NCBI GenBank assembly: GCA_015061495.1
Contig: SUWL01000002.1
Location: forward strand, 1 to 64,000
DNA length: 64,000 nt
Direction: 5' to 3'
DNA from: Lentisphaerota bacterium
GTDB taxonomy: Bacteria > Verrucomicrobiota > Lentisphaeria > Victivallales > Victivallaceae
Position 1 is the first letter of the stretch, and the number at the start of each line of letters is the position of its first letter. A program made the translations under genes and the position numbers. Positions 24,612-32,906 of this stretch are shown in pieces. The notes below the pieces were generated by a model. It saw nothing but the letters and a program-made list of their open reading frames with translations, was not told the origin of the DNA and did no database searches.

Positions 24612-25244
24612 ATGGCTATCAATTTAAAAAAGGGTCAGGCTATCAATCTTGAAAAAGATCAATTCGATCTTTCCAATGTTACGATCGGTCTGGGATGGGA
24701 TGTCGCAGAAAAAAAGGGTGGTTTTCTGTCCGGTCTGTTCTCCAAAAAACAGGCGGATTACGATTTGGACGCAATCGCTTTTATGCTGGACGAGAATGAC
24801 AAAGTCGCCAATGTCGGCAATCCGAAACTGGAAGGCGGAGATATTATATTTTTCAATAACCTGCGCCACTTCTCCGGTAACGTTTACCACACCGGGGACA
24901 ACCGCACCGGAGACGGCGATGGCGATGATGAACAGCTGGTCGTCAAATTGAACAATATGGGCAGCGAATATTCAAAAATCGTCTTCGTGGTTTCCATCTA
25001 TCAGGGCATCCAAAATCAACAGAATTTCGGTCAGGTCGAGAATGCTTTTATCCGGGCGGTCGATGCCCGCGGTCAGGAAATGTTCCGTTACGACCTCTCA
25101 CGCGATGCAGAATTCAACGGCAAATGTTCCATGATATTCGGAGAGCTTTACCGCCACAACGGTAATTGGAAATTCCGGGCGATCGGAACTCCTTATGCCA
25201 CCGACAACTTCGTGGATATTTTAAGAGAGAAATATCTTTGGTAA
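24612..25244 (+). CDS. terD: TerD-family protein
   Basis: A calcium-binding tellurite-resistance/stress protein, cytoplasmic, about 210 residues. Typical marks: MAINLKKGQ at the start, VTIGLGWDV, the Ca-site motif DYDLDAIAFML, HTGDNRTGDGDGDDEQL, QNFGQVENAFIR and YRHNGNWKF near the end. An insertion GGFLSGLFSKKQ precedes the first Ca motif, absent in the second copy. The ORF track start at 24549 adds 21 unrelated residues; GAGGGA before the ATG at 24612 and the canonical MAINL start decide for 24612. It is followed 53 bp later by a second TerD gene and then a P-type Ca-ATPase. Confidence 0.95.
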   Translation: MAINLKKGQAINLEKDQFDLSNVTIGLGWDVAEKKGGFLSGLFSKKQADYDLDAIAFMLDENDKVANVGNPKLEGGDIIFFNNLRHFSGNVYHTGDNRTGDGDGDDEQLVVKLNNMGSEYSKIVFVVSIYQGIQNQQNFGQVENAFIRAVDARGQEMFRYDLSRDAEFNGKCSMIFGELYRHNGNWKFRAIGTPYATDNFVDILREKYLW

Positions 25245-25297
25245 ACAGGATGATTTCAGAACTGTTCAAACAATAATATCAATTCAGGAGAAAAGAC

Positions 25298-25852
25298 ATG
25301 GCTATCAATCTGCAAAAAGGACAACGGGTCGCTATCGGACTGCAGCACATCACCGTCGGCTTGGGTTGGGATCCCGCCGAAAGCGGAACTGATTTCGACC
25401 TGGATGCCACCGCATGTATGCTCGGAGAAGACAAAAAGATTCCGGCTGAAAACTTTTTCGTCTATTACAACAACCCCAAATCTGCTGACGGGGCATGCGA
25501 GTCTACCGGCGATGACCGTACCGGCGGCAACAGCGAATTCGGTGATGATGAGCAGATCATCGTCGATTTGACCAAAGTTTCTCCCAAGATCAAGTCGATC
25601 GTATTCGCCGCTTCCATCTACGATGCCGATGCACGCCGCCAGAATTTCGGACAGGTACAAAATTCATACATCCGCATCTGCGATTCCGATTCCGGTGAAG
25701 AGCTCTGCAAATACGAACTTTGCGAAGACTTTTCCATCGAAACTGCCATCGAATTCGGACGGCTCTATCTCCACAATGGCGAATGGAAATTTGAAGCCAC
25801 CGGAATCGGTCACAAAGGCGGTCTGCAGAGCATCGTTGACAAATATTGCTAA
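25298..25852 (+). CDS. TerD/TerE-family protein
   Basis: 184 residues, the usual length of TerD/TerE. It shows MAINLQKGQR, ITVGLGWDP, the calcium motif DFDLDATACML, STGDDRTGGNSEFGDDEQ, FAASIYDADARRQNFGQVQ and LYLHNGEWKF. It is preceded by AGGAGAAAAGAC. It is a tandem paralogue of the upstream gene without its insertion, so the two may form a hetero-oligomer. With the Ca-ATPase downstream it suggests a calcium-linked stress response; tellurite resistance itself cannot be claimed. Confidence 0.95.
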   Translation: MAINLQKGQRVAIGLQHITVGLGWDPAESGTDFDLDATACMLGEDKKIPAENFFVYYNNPKSADGACESTGDDRTGGNSEFGDDEQIIVDLTKVSPKIKSIVFAASIYDADARRQNFGQVQNSYIRICDSDSGEELCKYELCEDFSIETAIEFGRLYLHNGEWKFEATGIGHKGGLQSIVDKYC

Positions 25853-26030
25853 TGATCACGGTGTTTTTGCGAACGGCTGTTTCGAGCTTTTGCCAAGCCG
25901 TTGCCATAAAGATGTAGTTGATTAAAGCAAGCAATCACATATAAAAAAGTGTTCACTACTGCACGGCAAACATATCCGGGCGGTAGTGATTTGGTTGTAA
26001 ATATTAACACGGGGCAATTGCAAACGTCAT

Positions 26031-26161
26031 TCAAAAATAAATTGAAATTTCTGTGTCGGAGAGGTCAATACGGCAGTTTGGACATATCCTGTCAAAATAA
26101 ATAATCTCCGTCAAGCACCCTGCTTTAAGGTCGCAGCGATGAATTTCAAAATTTTTGAGGC
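26031..26161 (-). CDS. Possible small zinc-finger ORF (doubtful)
   Basis: On the minus strand, opposite the P-ATPase leader, an open frame ends in HRCDLKAGCLTE, then RICPNCRIDLSDTE and a stop. The C-x5-C and C-x2-C pattern looks more protein-like than chance, but the only start is a GTG without a clear ribosome site. Otherwise the 342 bp between terE-like and the ATPase gene hold no gene. Confidence 0.22.
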
Positions 26162-26194
26162 GTTTGGAAATCACCTCATATTCAGGAGAAAAAA

Positions 26195-28792
26195 ATGACA
26201 CCTCGCGGATTAACGTCAAAGGAAGTTGACGAAAGTCGTCAGAAACATGGTGCAAATACTTTAACCCAAATCCCGCCGGATCCATTGTGGAAAAAGATCC
26301 TCGAGGGTTTTCAGGATCCGATGATCATGATCCTGCTGGTCGCACTGGTCGTCCAGGTGGTTTTGTTTTTCCTCAAACAGGCAGAGTGGTTCGAACCGGT
26401 CGGTATCCTGATCGCCATTCTGATCGCCAACGGGGTTGCTTCGATCAGCGAAAGCAGTCAGGAGAATAAAGCATCGGCGCTGAAAGCTGAAGAAGAAGCC
26501 AAAGAAATGGCAAAAGTCATCCGCGACGGCAAACTGGCAGAGATCCATGTCAGTGAAGTCGTGGTCGGAGATGTCGTCTTTTTGCAGGCTGGAGATAAAA
26601 TCCCCGCCGACGGTGAAATAGTTGACGGAGCAATAAAAGTCGATCAAGCCGCCCTGAATGGCGAAACTGAAGAAGCTGCCAAAATTCCGCAGACGGATAA
26701 AAGTGCCGGATACGATGTCAAAGATCTGTTGAATCAGCATTACGCTTACCGCGGGACCGTTGTTTGCGGCGGTGAAGCGTACATGGAAGTAAAAGTCGTC
26801 GGCGATAAGACTCTCTTTGGCGAACTTGCCCTCGAAGTCCAGGAAGATACCCGTGAAACTCCTCTGCAGGTCAAATTGAGCAAATTGGCAGGTCAAATTT
26901 CCATGTTCGGCTATATCGGTGCCATTGCCATCGTAGCGGGGATCCTGGCAAAAACCTTCCTGACCGGCGACCTTCCCGGAGATATCTACCAGTGGATCAG
27001 ACTGATCATGAATGCAATCACCGTTGCCGTTACGATCATCGTCTGTGCCGTTCCGGAAGGTCTGCCGATGCTGACCTCGATCCTGCTCTCTTTGCAGAGT
27101 TTGAAAATGGCAAAAGACAACGTGCTGGTCAGAAAAATCAACGGTCTGGAAACCGCCGGCAGTTTGAGTATTCTATTCAGCGATAAAACCGGTACTATTA
27201 CCGAAGGACGTCTTTCTGTCGTCGAATTGGTCACCGGCAATGTCCGTCCCTTTGAGGCACTGAATAAGATGCCTTCCGCGCTGGCACTGGATGTGATCAC
27301 CGGTATCGGCGTAAATAACAGCGCTGCCGTCAGCGACAATTCCATCATCGGCGGAAACAGTACCGACCGGGCTCTGATGGCATTTCTGGTGGATTCCGAA
27401 GCGGCGAAAACGATGAATAAAGAGGAAGTCAGAGCATTCAATGCCTTTGATTCCAATAAAAAGAGTTCCAGTGTCACGGTCTGCCGGAATGGTGAAGTCA
27501 TCACCTACATCAAGGGCGCACCGGAAAAAATCATCGACAACTGCACCAGATACATCGATGAAAACGGCGTGGAAAAGGAACTTGTGGAAAAGAACTTCCT
27601 GACCGCCTATCTCGATACCCAGGCCGGACGTTCAATGCGTTTGCTGGCAGTTGCCAAATCCAAAGGCGAAAAAGATGACTCCGACCTGACTCTGGTCTGC
27701 CTGATCAGCATCCGGGACAATGTCCGCAAAGAGGCTGTCGATGCGATCCATGAAGTTCAAAATGCCGGCATCCAGGTGGTCATGGTCACAGGTGACCGCA
27801 AAGAAACCGCCGTGGCTATCGCCAAAGAAGCCGGTTTGCTCGCCCGCCCGCAGGATATCGCCCTGACCTCGGCTGAAATGGCGGAAAAAAGTGATGATGA
27901 GTTGAAAAAACTTCTGCCGGATCTGCGGGTCGTCGCCCGCGCCCTGCCCACCGATAAAAGCCGCCTGGTGCGTATCGCCCAGGATCTCAATCTGGTCGTC
28001 GGCATGACCGGTGACGGGGTCAATGACTCACCTGCGCTGAAAAAAGCTGATGTCGGTTTTGCCATGGGCAGCGGTACTGAAGTTGCCAAAGAAGCCGGTG
28101 ACATTACGATCCTGGATGACAACTTCTCATCTATTGAAAAAGCGATCCTCTACGGCAGAACCATGTTCAAAAGCATCCGGAAATTCCTCATTTTCCAGTT
28201 GACCGTCAACGTTGCCGCCGTCCTCTCATGTTTCATCGGACCGATGTTCGGAGAAAATGTCGTTATGACCGTCATCCAGCTGCTGCTGATAAATCTCGCC
28301 ATGGATACTCTGGCGGCAATCGCCTTTGGCAGCGAACCGGCACTCAAGGAGTATATGAAAGACAAGCCGATCCCCCGCTCGGAAAGCATCGTCACCAAAG
28401 CCATGTTCACCGAGATCCTGATCAGTGCATTCTACATCACCTTTATCTGTCTGGCGATTCTCTTTGTAAAACCGGTTCAGCAGCTGTTCGGCGATGTGGA
28501 TCACACTTATTTGAAAACTGCGCTCTTTGCGACCTTTATGATGGCGATCACATTCAACGGTTTCAATGCCAGAACCAGCCACCTGAATCCTTTTGAAGGT
28601 TTGGGCCGCAACAAAAACTTCATCATCGTCATGTTGAGCATCATCGGTTTGCAGTACCTCTTTGTCACCTTTGGCGGCAAAGTGCTTGAAGTCGAACCGC
28701 TCACCTGGCGTTCATGGGGCATCTGCGCACTGCTGGCATTCCTCGTGATCCCGATCGACATGATCCGCAAAATGCTCATTGCCAAACGCTGA
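26195..28792 (+). CDS. Calcium-type P-ATPase (PMCA-like, P2 family)
   Basis: A cation pump of 865 residues in the cytoplasmic membrane. Order: N-terminal cation-ATPase domain (GLTSKEVDESRQKHGANTL), two helices, actuator domain with LNGETEEAAK in the place of TGES, helix with the ion-site CAVPEGLPM, phosphorylation motif FSDKTGTITEG (Asp about 330), nucleotide domain with KGAPEKI, hinge TGDGVNDSPALKKADVG, then six C-terminal helices with LLINLAMDTLAAIA. LNGE replaces SGES, as in some PMCA-like bacterial pumps. CAGGAG precedes the ATG. Its position after two Ca-binding TerD proteins supports Ca2+ export. Confidence 0.93.
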   Translation: MTPRGLTSKEVDESRQKHGANTLTQIPPDPLWKKILEGFQDPMIMILLVALVVQVVLFFLKQAEWFEPVGILIAILIANGVASISESSQENKASALKAEEEAKEMAKVIRDGKLAEIHVSEVVVGDVVFLQAGDKIPADGEIVDGAIKVDQAALNGETEEAAKIPQTDKSAGYDVKDLLNQHYAYRGTVVCGGEAYMEVKVVGDKTLFGELALEVQEDTRETPLQVKLSKLAGQISMFGYIGAIAIVAGILAKTFLTGDLPGDIYQWIRLIMNAITVAVTIIVCAVPEGLPMLTSILLSLQSLKMAKDNVLVRKINGLETAGSLSILFSDKTGTITEGRLSVVELVTGNVRPFEALNKMPSALALDVITGIGVNNSAAVSDNSIIGGNSTDRALMAFLVDSEAAKTMNKEEVRAFNAFDSNKKSSSVTVCRNGEVITYIKGAPEKIIDNCTRYIDENGVEKELVEKNFLTAYLDTQAGRSMRLLAVAKSKGEKDDSDLTLVCLISIRDNVRKEAVDAIHEVQNAGIQVVMVTGDRKETAVAIAKEAGLLARPQDIALTSAEMAEKSDDELKKLLPDLRVVARALPTDKSRLVRIAQDLNLVVGMTGDGVNDSPALKKADVGFAMGSGTEVAKEAGDITILDDNFSSIEKAILYGRTMFKSIRKFLIFQLTVNVAAVLSCFIGPMFGENVVMTVIQLLLINLAMDTLAAIAFGSEPALKEYMKDKPIPRSESIVTKAMFTEILISAFYITFICLAILFVKPVQQLFGDVDHTYLKTALFATFMMAITFNGFNARTSHLNPFEGLGRNKNFIIVMLSIIGLQYLFVTFGGKVLEVEPLTWRSWGICALLAFLVIPIDMIRKMLIAKR

Positions 28793-28821
28793 TATTCCGG
28801 AATATCACGATTATCATCTGC

Positions 28822-28856
28822 CGCAGTCCGGGAATTTTGACCGGACTGCGTTTTTT
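28822..28856 (+). terminator. Intrinsic terminator after the P-ATPase
   Basis: CGCAGTCCGG (28822-28831) and CCGGACTGCG (28841-28850) form a perfect 10-bp stem with a 9-nt loop, followed by TTTTTT. Confidence 0.92.
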
Positions 28857-28978
28857 ACGGATATTGCCAGGTGCCCGGAACAGAAAACGGCAAAAATCGC
28901 CAATGGGGGTCACGGCAGCTTGTTTTTTCCGGAAATCACGGATATATTAAACCGGTAAACATCGGGAATTGAATATTT

Positions 28979-29707
28979 ATGAAAAAAATCAACGTTACGA
29001 TCTGGAATGAGTTCCGCCACGAAAAAGAGAACCCTGCCGTCCGGGAGATCTATCCGGATGGCATTCACACCGCCTTGAAAAACGGTCTTGCCGCCGACGA
29101 TCTGGAAATCCGCTGTGCATGGCTGGATCAACCCGGCAACGGTCTGCCGCCGGAGATCCTTGAAAATACCGATGTCCTCATCTGGTGGGGACACCGGGCA
29201 CACCACGAAGTTGACGATGAAACGGTAAAAAATGTTCACGACCGGATCCTTGCCGGAATGGGATTGATCGTGCTTCATTCCGGACACTTTGCCAAAATAT
29301 TCCAACGCTGCACCGGCACTTCCTGCACGCTGAAATGGCGGGAAGCCGGAGAGAGAACGATCCTGTGGAATCTCGCGCCGGATCACCCGATCACCCGGGG
29401 GATCGGAGATTATTTTGAGTTGGCACATGAGGAGATGTACGGGGAAAAATTCGATATCCCGGAGGATGGCAAAGTCATCTTTGCGTCCTGGTTTGAGGGG
29501 GGGAATGTCTTTCGCAGCGGCGTGACCTTTGAACGCGGCAGGGGCAGGATCTTCTACTTCCAGCCCGGACATGAAACTTACCGCAATTACTATGACCGCA
29601 ACGTTCTGCTGGTCATCGGCAATGCGATCCGCTGGGCGGCTCCGGAACTTATTCAAGCACCGCAAGCCCCCGGATATCCGCCGTTGCATGAGATCAATCA
29701 ACTGTAA
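28979..29707 (+). CDS. ThuA-like domain protein
   Basis: 242 residues with the GATase-like ThuA fold: VTIWNEFRHEKENPAVREIYP at the start, DVLIWWGHRAHHEV, GLIVLHSGHFAKIF, DHPITRGI, ELAHEEMYGEKFDIP, and the closing RIFYFQPGHETY. The pattern matches the ThuA branch linked to trehalose or sugar utilisation in Rhizobium-type organisms; cytoplasmic. In many genomes ThuA is next to Gfo/Idh dehydrogenases, and one lies at 33813-34994 in convergent orientation beyond a 4-kb block, which suggests the two were once adjacent. Confidence 0.9.
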   Translation: MKKINVTIWNEFRHEKENPAVREIYPDGIHTALKNGLAADDLEIRCAWLDQPGNGLPPEILENTDVLIWWGHRAHHEVDDETVKNVHDRILAGMGLIVLHSGHFAKIFQRCTGTSCTLKWREAGERTILWNLAPDHPITRGIGDYFELAHEEMYGEKFDIPEDGKVIFASWFEGGNVFRSGVTFERGRGRIFYFQPGHETYRNYYDRNVLLVIGNAIRWAAPELIQAPQAPGYPPLHEINQL

Positions 29708-29793
29708 ACTCAAGGAGCAGCAGCATGCCGGTCAGGATCATCTTTCCCGTATCCAAAATCTTCACACTGAAGTAAGCGGTAAATCCGCCGGTA

Positions 29794-31245
29794 TCACTGG
29801 CTGATTCTGCCGGTAAAAGATCCCGGATCGCGGCGGCGGCATGGCATGTTGTTACCGTTAATTTTGCTGTAATAAACGCGTATTACCTTGTTAATATGCT
29901 TGTTGTTTTCTTTAGATGCCAAAAACTGCCGGAGATTCAAGTCGATAAAGCGTTCTTTGTATTTTTCTTCCTCGTACAATTTCAAAAACTCCTCATCGCT
30001 CAAATTTCCTGACAAAAGCAGTTTCCGCAATTTGAGAAACGAGTCCCCATCCCGGTAGAAGTCGCTGACATATTTTCTGAATGCCGGGTCAAGTTCTTCC
30101 GGAAACTCCCGGTTTACTGCCTCAAACATATCTCTGAAATCGCGGCGCACAGGCTGGAAATGTCCGGTGAATGTTTCGCTGTTTTTAACAGACAGTTTAG
30201 CCATAAACAATCTTATTTTATCATGTCGCTCCTGCGCGTGCTGTTCGGCGATACGCTGCTGTTCCTGCGCGTGCTGTTCCGCGATACGCTGCTGTTCCTG
30301 CGCGTACTGTTCCGCGATACGCTGCAGTTCCTGCGCGTGCTGTTCCTGTGCGATACGCTGTTGTTCCACTTGGGCTGATGCGACTTGCCTGCGGATCACA
30401 TAGAGTGCAGCTGCCAGCGATAACAGCAGCACTGCGGCAGCAGTCATATACCGCCACTTCCGGGAAACTGCCGGCGAGAGCAATTTTTTCTGTGCGGTCT
30501 GCAAAGCGGCGAGCAGAGCTTGGGAACCGGCAAATCTTTGGGATGCCACCGGAGAGCAGCCGGAAGTATATATTTTGCCGGCACATGTCAATTCGCGTGA
30601 ATTACAATTTTCCGGAGGGATGGGACAATCAGCAGCATCAAGTTTGCTCCATGCGCAGTAAAATGTTTTGCACAAGGCGTAACAATCCCGGTCAATTCCG
30701 GACTGCGGATTATCCGGGATGAATCCGGCAGTCCCGGCTGCCCCGGAACCGAGAGTGCCGAAATCGGCAAATTTAGGCATCCCGTTGACAAAGATGATAT
30801 TTTCCGGTTTGATATCACCGTGGTATATTCCCGAATCATGCAGATGCTGCATTCCTTGAGCAAGAGAGATGAATAATTGAAGTATTTCAGCAAGGGACAT
30901 TGACGAATCAGTAATTCTGGCGGCGAGAGTATCCGGACGGTATGAGGAATCATCGCCGGAAATATTATCCGCAAGTTCCATAGTGTAATAGAACTCTCCG
31001 GAACTTAACTTCCCGGTTTGATACACCTGCGCCAACGCCGGATGGGGTGACAGCTCCCGCAGGAGAGTGATGGCATTCAGCTCATTGGTCTGCCAATCGG
31101 GACGGATAATTTTCAGTGCAAGTTTTTTACCGGTGATGTCCTGAACCATATAGATGTTTCCGGCGCCGCCATGCCCGATAACCGCAAGCAAAGACAGATT
31201 CTCCGGCAATGCCGGTGGTACAGAGTTTTTAAGACAGGCGATCAT
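29794..31245 (-). CDS. Membrane Ser/Thr protein kinase with coiled-coil repeat domain
   Basis: Hanks-type kinase at residues about 18-180: glycine loop IGHGGAGNIY, ALKI lysine, catalytic YHGDIKPENI (His-Gly-Asp in place of His-Arg-Asp, so a non-RD kinase) and ADFGTLG. One transmembrane helix lies at about 266-285. Then come four 11-residue repeats of the AQEQQRIAEQH type predicted to form a coiled coil, and a roughly 150-residue C-terminal domain rich in charged residues. The start ATG overlaps the sigma-factor stop (ATGA). The pairing suggests that the kinase signals to, or is made with, the sigma factor. Confidence 0.9.
   Translation of the reverse strand: MIACLKNSVPPALPENLSLLAVIGHGGAGNIYMVQDITGKKLALKIIRPDWQTNELNAITLLRELSPHPALAQVYQTGKLSSGEFYYTMELADNISGDDSSYRPDTLAARITDSSMSLAEILQLFISLAQGMQHLHDSGIYHGDIKPENIIFVNGMPKFADFGTLGSGAAGTAGFIPDNPQSGIDRDCYALCKTFYCAWSKLDAADCPIPPENCNSRELTCAGKIYTSGCSPVASQRFAGSQALLAALQTAQKKLLSPAVSRKWRYMTAAAVLLLSLAAALYVIRRQVASAQVEQQRIAQEQHAQELQRIAEQYAQEQQRIAEQHAQEQQRIAEQHAQERHDKIRLFMAKLSVKNSETFTGHFQPVRRDFRDMFEAVNREFPEELDPAFRKYVSDFYRDGDSFLKLRKLLLSGNLSDEEFLKLYEEEKYKERFIDLNLRQFLASKENNKHINKVIRVYYSKINGNNMPCRRRDPGSFTGRISQ
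29821..29836. repeat. 16-bp direct repeat, left copy
   Basis: TCCCGGATCGCGGCGG; the same 16 bases, same orientation, occur at 33796-33811. The copies flank the kinase/sigma/RNA/Lgt block, and here lie in the last codons of the kinase gene. Confidence 0.5.
30231..30365 (-). repeat. 33-bp tandem repeat inside the kinase gene
   Basis: Four units of 33, 33, 33 and 36 bp (CCTGCGCGTGCTGTTCCGCG...) encode the 11-residue coiled-coil repeat. The units keep the frame, so copy-number changes would lengthen or shorten the coil without breaking the protein. Confidence 0.85.
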
Positions 31246-31823
31246 AATAACGGGATATTCAATTCCGGATCGGAAAAGTTGAGTTCTTCAATGATATTTT
31301 TCATAATTTCCCGGCACCGTTTTTTTCTGGCGGTCACGGTATTGGGGAGGATTTGCTGAATTTCAGCGACTTCTTTATCCGGACGGTTCTGCATACAGCA
31401 GAGATAAAAAGTTTCAAAAATTTCCGGGCGGACATGGTGTTTCAATTCGCCGAGAGCTTCTTTGATGACGTAAGTGCGGTATTCGGCGAGAAAATTTTTT
31501 TCAAACGAATCGTCACATTCCTCATTGGCACCCGGTCCCGGTGTGGCGGGCTGTTTGCGGAAGTAATCACAGATTTTATGGCGGATGATGCCGCCGAGAT
31601 AACTGCGGAAAAGTCCATGCTTCTGCCGGGAATAAATAAATTTGCCATTGTTGAAAAGCGCGAGCATCACCTGCTGGATGATATCATCCACATCAGCGAC
31701 CGGCACTCCGCGTTTCATGGCGCAGGACAATATCAGCGGATGATAGATAACATAAAGGTCATTCCACGCGACCTCATTTCCGGCGGCGATATTTTTTAAT
31801 ACAGTTGTTCTGGTCGTGTACAT
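31242..31823 (-). CDS. ECF-type RNA polymerase sigma factor
   Basis: 193 residues starting at the ATG at 31823 with AGGGA 5 nt upstream; the ORF track start (32066) adds an upstream frame running through a repeat element. Sigma region 2 is seen as AWNDLYVIYHPLI, VDDIIQQVMLALF and FRSYLGGIIRHKICDYFRK. Region 4 follows as ETFYLCCMQNRPDKEVAEIQQILPNTVTARKKRCREI. There is no anti-sigma gene; instead a Ser/Thr kinase overlaps its stop by 4 bp, an arrangement known for kinase-linked ECF groups in Planctomycetes and relatives. Confidence 0.88.
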   Translation of the reverse strand: MYTTRTTVLKNIAAGNEVAWNDLYVIYHPLILSCAMKRGVPVADVDDIIQQVMLALFNNGKFIYSRQKHGLFRSYLGGIIRHKICDYFRKQPATPGPGANEECDDSFEKNFLAEYRTYVIKEALGELKHHVRPEIFETFYLCCMQNRPDKEVAEIQQILPNTVTARKKRCREIMKNIIEELNFSDPELNIPLL

Positions 31824-31842
31824 ACATCCCTGTTGCTTTTTT

Positions 31843-31894
31843 GGTAATGTCCCGAATTTTGTGAAACTTACATCACCACAAACAGGACAATGAC
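31843..31894. mobile_element. Minimal IS1-like mini-element copy C in the sigma leader
   Basis: It starts GGTAATGTCCCGAATTTTGT, sharing about 26 bp with the copies at 60967 and 24369. The inner end reads, in reverse complement, GTCATTGTCCTGTTTGTGGT, a weaker inverted repeat. T-runs lie on both sides (possible TTTTTT duplication). It lies 20 bp before the sigma-factor ATG. Confidence 0.45.
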
Positions 31895-32084
31895 GTTTTT
31901 TTAAGATACAGCGTTTTGCCGCTAAAAACAAGAAAAATTCAAAATTTATATAAAATTTTTCACTTCCGGTGTCATATTTTATCTGATACGACCGATTATA
32001 GAAGCAGATAAAACTGGGTTGATCGGGGGGAACGCAAATTCCGGAAGAAAACGACAGCAATATCAACGGCAGAATTTAAATAAC

Positions 32085-32113
32085 TTGACAAACTTCCCAA
32101 CAGGTTGTATATT
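32085..32113 (+). promoter_or_regulatory. Strong sigma-70 promoter
   Basis: TTGACA (32085-32090), 17-bp spacer, TATATT (32108-32113). It drives the structured RNA and possibly the membrane-protein gene at 32415. Confidence 0.75.
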
Positions 32114-32119
32114 AAAGTC

Positions 32120-32360
32120 ATCAACAATCTCAAAGGAGGTGACATCAGGTAATAAAAATTTCTGAAATCAATTAAAAACTGAAGAAGTGCTGTTCTAATC
32201 GAAAAACTTGCAACCTTTTTTATTTGGAACTCCGGCACGCATTGAATCAGTGTATCCATACCCTTATAGTGGAAAAATTGGATGCACCGTTCTGCTGTTG
32301 TGGAGTTCCGGGTTTGCAAGTACCCTCGATTAACACAGCCAGTGCGGTGCATCTTTTTTT
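32120..32360 (+). ncRNA. Structured RNA: rod-shaped hairpin with central bubble and T-run (6S-like or leader RNA)
   Basis: Expected start about 32120 from the promoter. Nested perfect pairings are GCTGT 32189/ACAGC 32335, ATCGA 32198/TCGAT 32326, ACTTGCAA 32206/TTGCAAGT 32314, GGAACTCC 32226/GGAGTTCC 32302, and GTGTATCC 32250/GGATGCAC 32280 (one G-U). A 16/14-nt open bubble separates the last two. Alternatively GATGCACCG (32281-32289) pairs with CGGTGCATC (32345-32353), followed by TTTTTTT. Either a stand-alone RNA (the rod plus bubble recalls 6S RNA) or a switchable leader of the 32415 gene. No known riboswitch core was recognised. Confidence 0.55.
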
Positions 32361-32414
32361 GTGTACTGCAAAGAGGTAAAACGGGATTTCCAAACTTAAA
32401 AAAGGAGAAAAATC

Positions 32415-32882
32415 ATGGAAAACTCAAACATCACAGTGAATGTCAACGAACAAAAGAAAAAATCAAATGCAGCATGGATTTGCGGATTGGTCGGTTTTAT
32501 CACCAGTTTGCCAAATACTTTGTGCGCATTGATTTGCGCCGGAGCTACCGCTGCAGTTGCCGAAGAAGCGGCGAAAATGGAAGCCGTTGAAAAAGGAGCA
32601 ACTGACCTTGAAGCCGTTAAAGCTGCGGAAGCTGCTGCTGCTGGCGGTGTTGCCGGATATTTCTGGTTTATTGTACTGGTAAGCATTCTTTGTTTTGCTC
32701 TTTCTTTTATGGGAAAAGGGAAACATTCTCTGATTACAGGTATTGTTGTGCTGCTTGGCGGTATTTTTATTTTGATCAACGGTTTTGTCGGTTTTGGCAG
32801 TATGTTGTGGGGAACTGCGACCGGAGGTCTCTATATCGCCAGCGGTATTGTTGCCATTTTGAATAAAAAACGTGACAAGTAA
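32415..32882 (+). CDS. Small membrane protein of unknown function (about four helices)
   Basis: 155 residues. The Lys/Asn-rich N-terminus is followed by hydrophobic segments at about 20-50 (WICGLVGFITSLPNTLCALI), 77-95, 102-120 and 125-148. An Ala/Glu-rich stretch (AEEAAKMEAVEKGATDLEAV) lies between helix one and two. It resembles small DUF4064-like membrane proteins in layout, but I do not recognise a family. AAAAAGGAGAAAAATC precedes the ATG. It lies behind the structured RNA and 24 bp before the Lgt-like gene. Confidence 0.75.
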   Translation: MENSNITVNVNEQKKKSNAAWICGLVGFITSLPNTLCALICAGATAAVAEEAAKMEAVEKGATDLEAVKAAEAAAAGGVAGYFWFIVLVSILCFALSFMGKGKHSLITGIVVLLGGIFILINGFVGFGSMLWGTATGGLYIASGIVAILNKKRDK

Positions 32883-32906
32883 TCACCGGGAGCAGCGGCT
32901 GTATTC

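Noticed and set aside
28910-29713. 267-residue minus-strand ORF
   Set aside because: Antisense to ThuA, whose motifs are complete.
29725-29775. 16-codon ORF with a ribosome site after ThuA (MPVRIIFPVSKIFTLK)
   Set aside because: Too short to support; possibly the stub of a lost gene at the border of the inserted block, but nothing further can be shown.
30231-30365. Possible CRISPR array
   Set aside because: The 33-bp units are contiguous with no spacers and encode an in-frame coiled coil.
31824-32066. N-terminal extension of the sigma-factor ORF as a true zinc-ribbon domain
   Set aside because: The segment overlaps a repeat shared with two other sites and a normal ribosome site precedes the internal ATG; kept only as a side remark.
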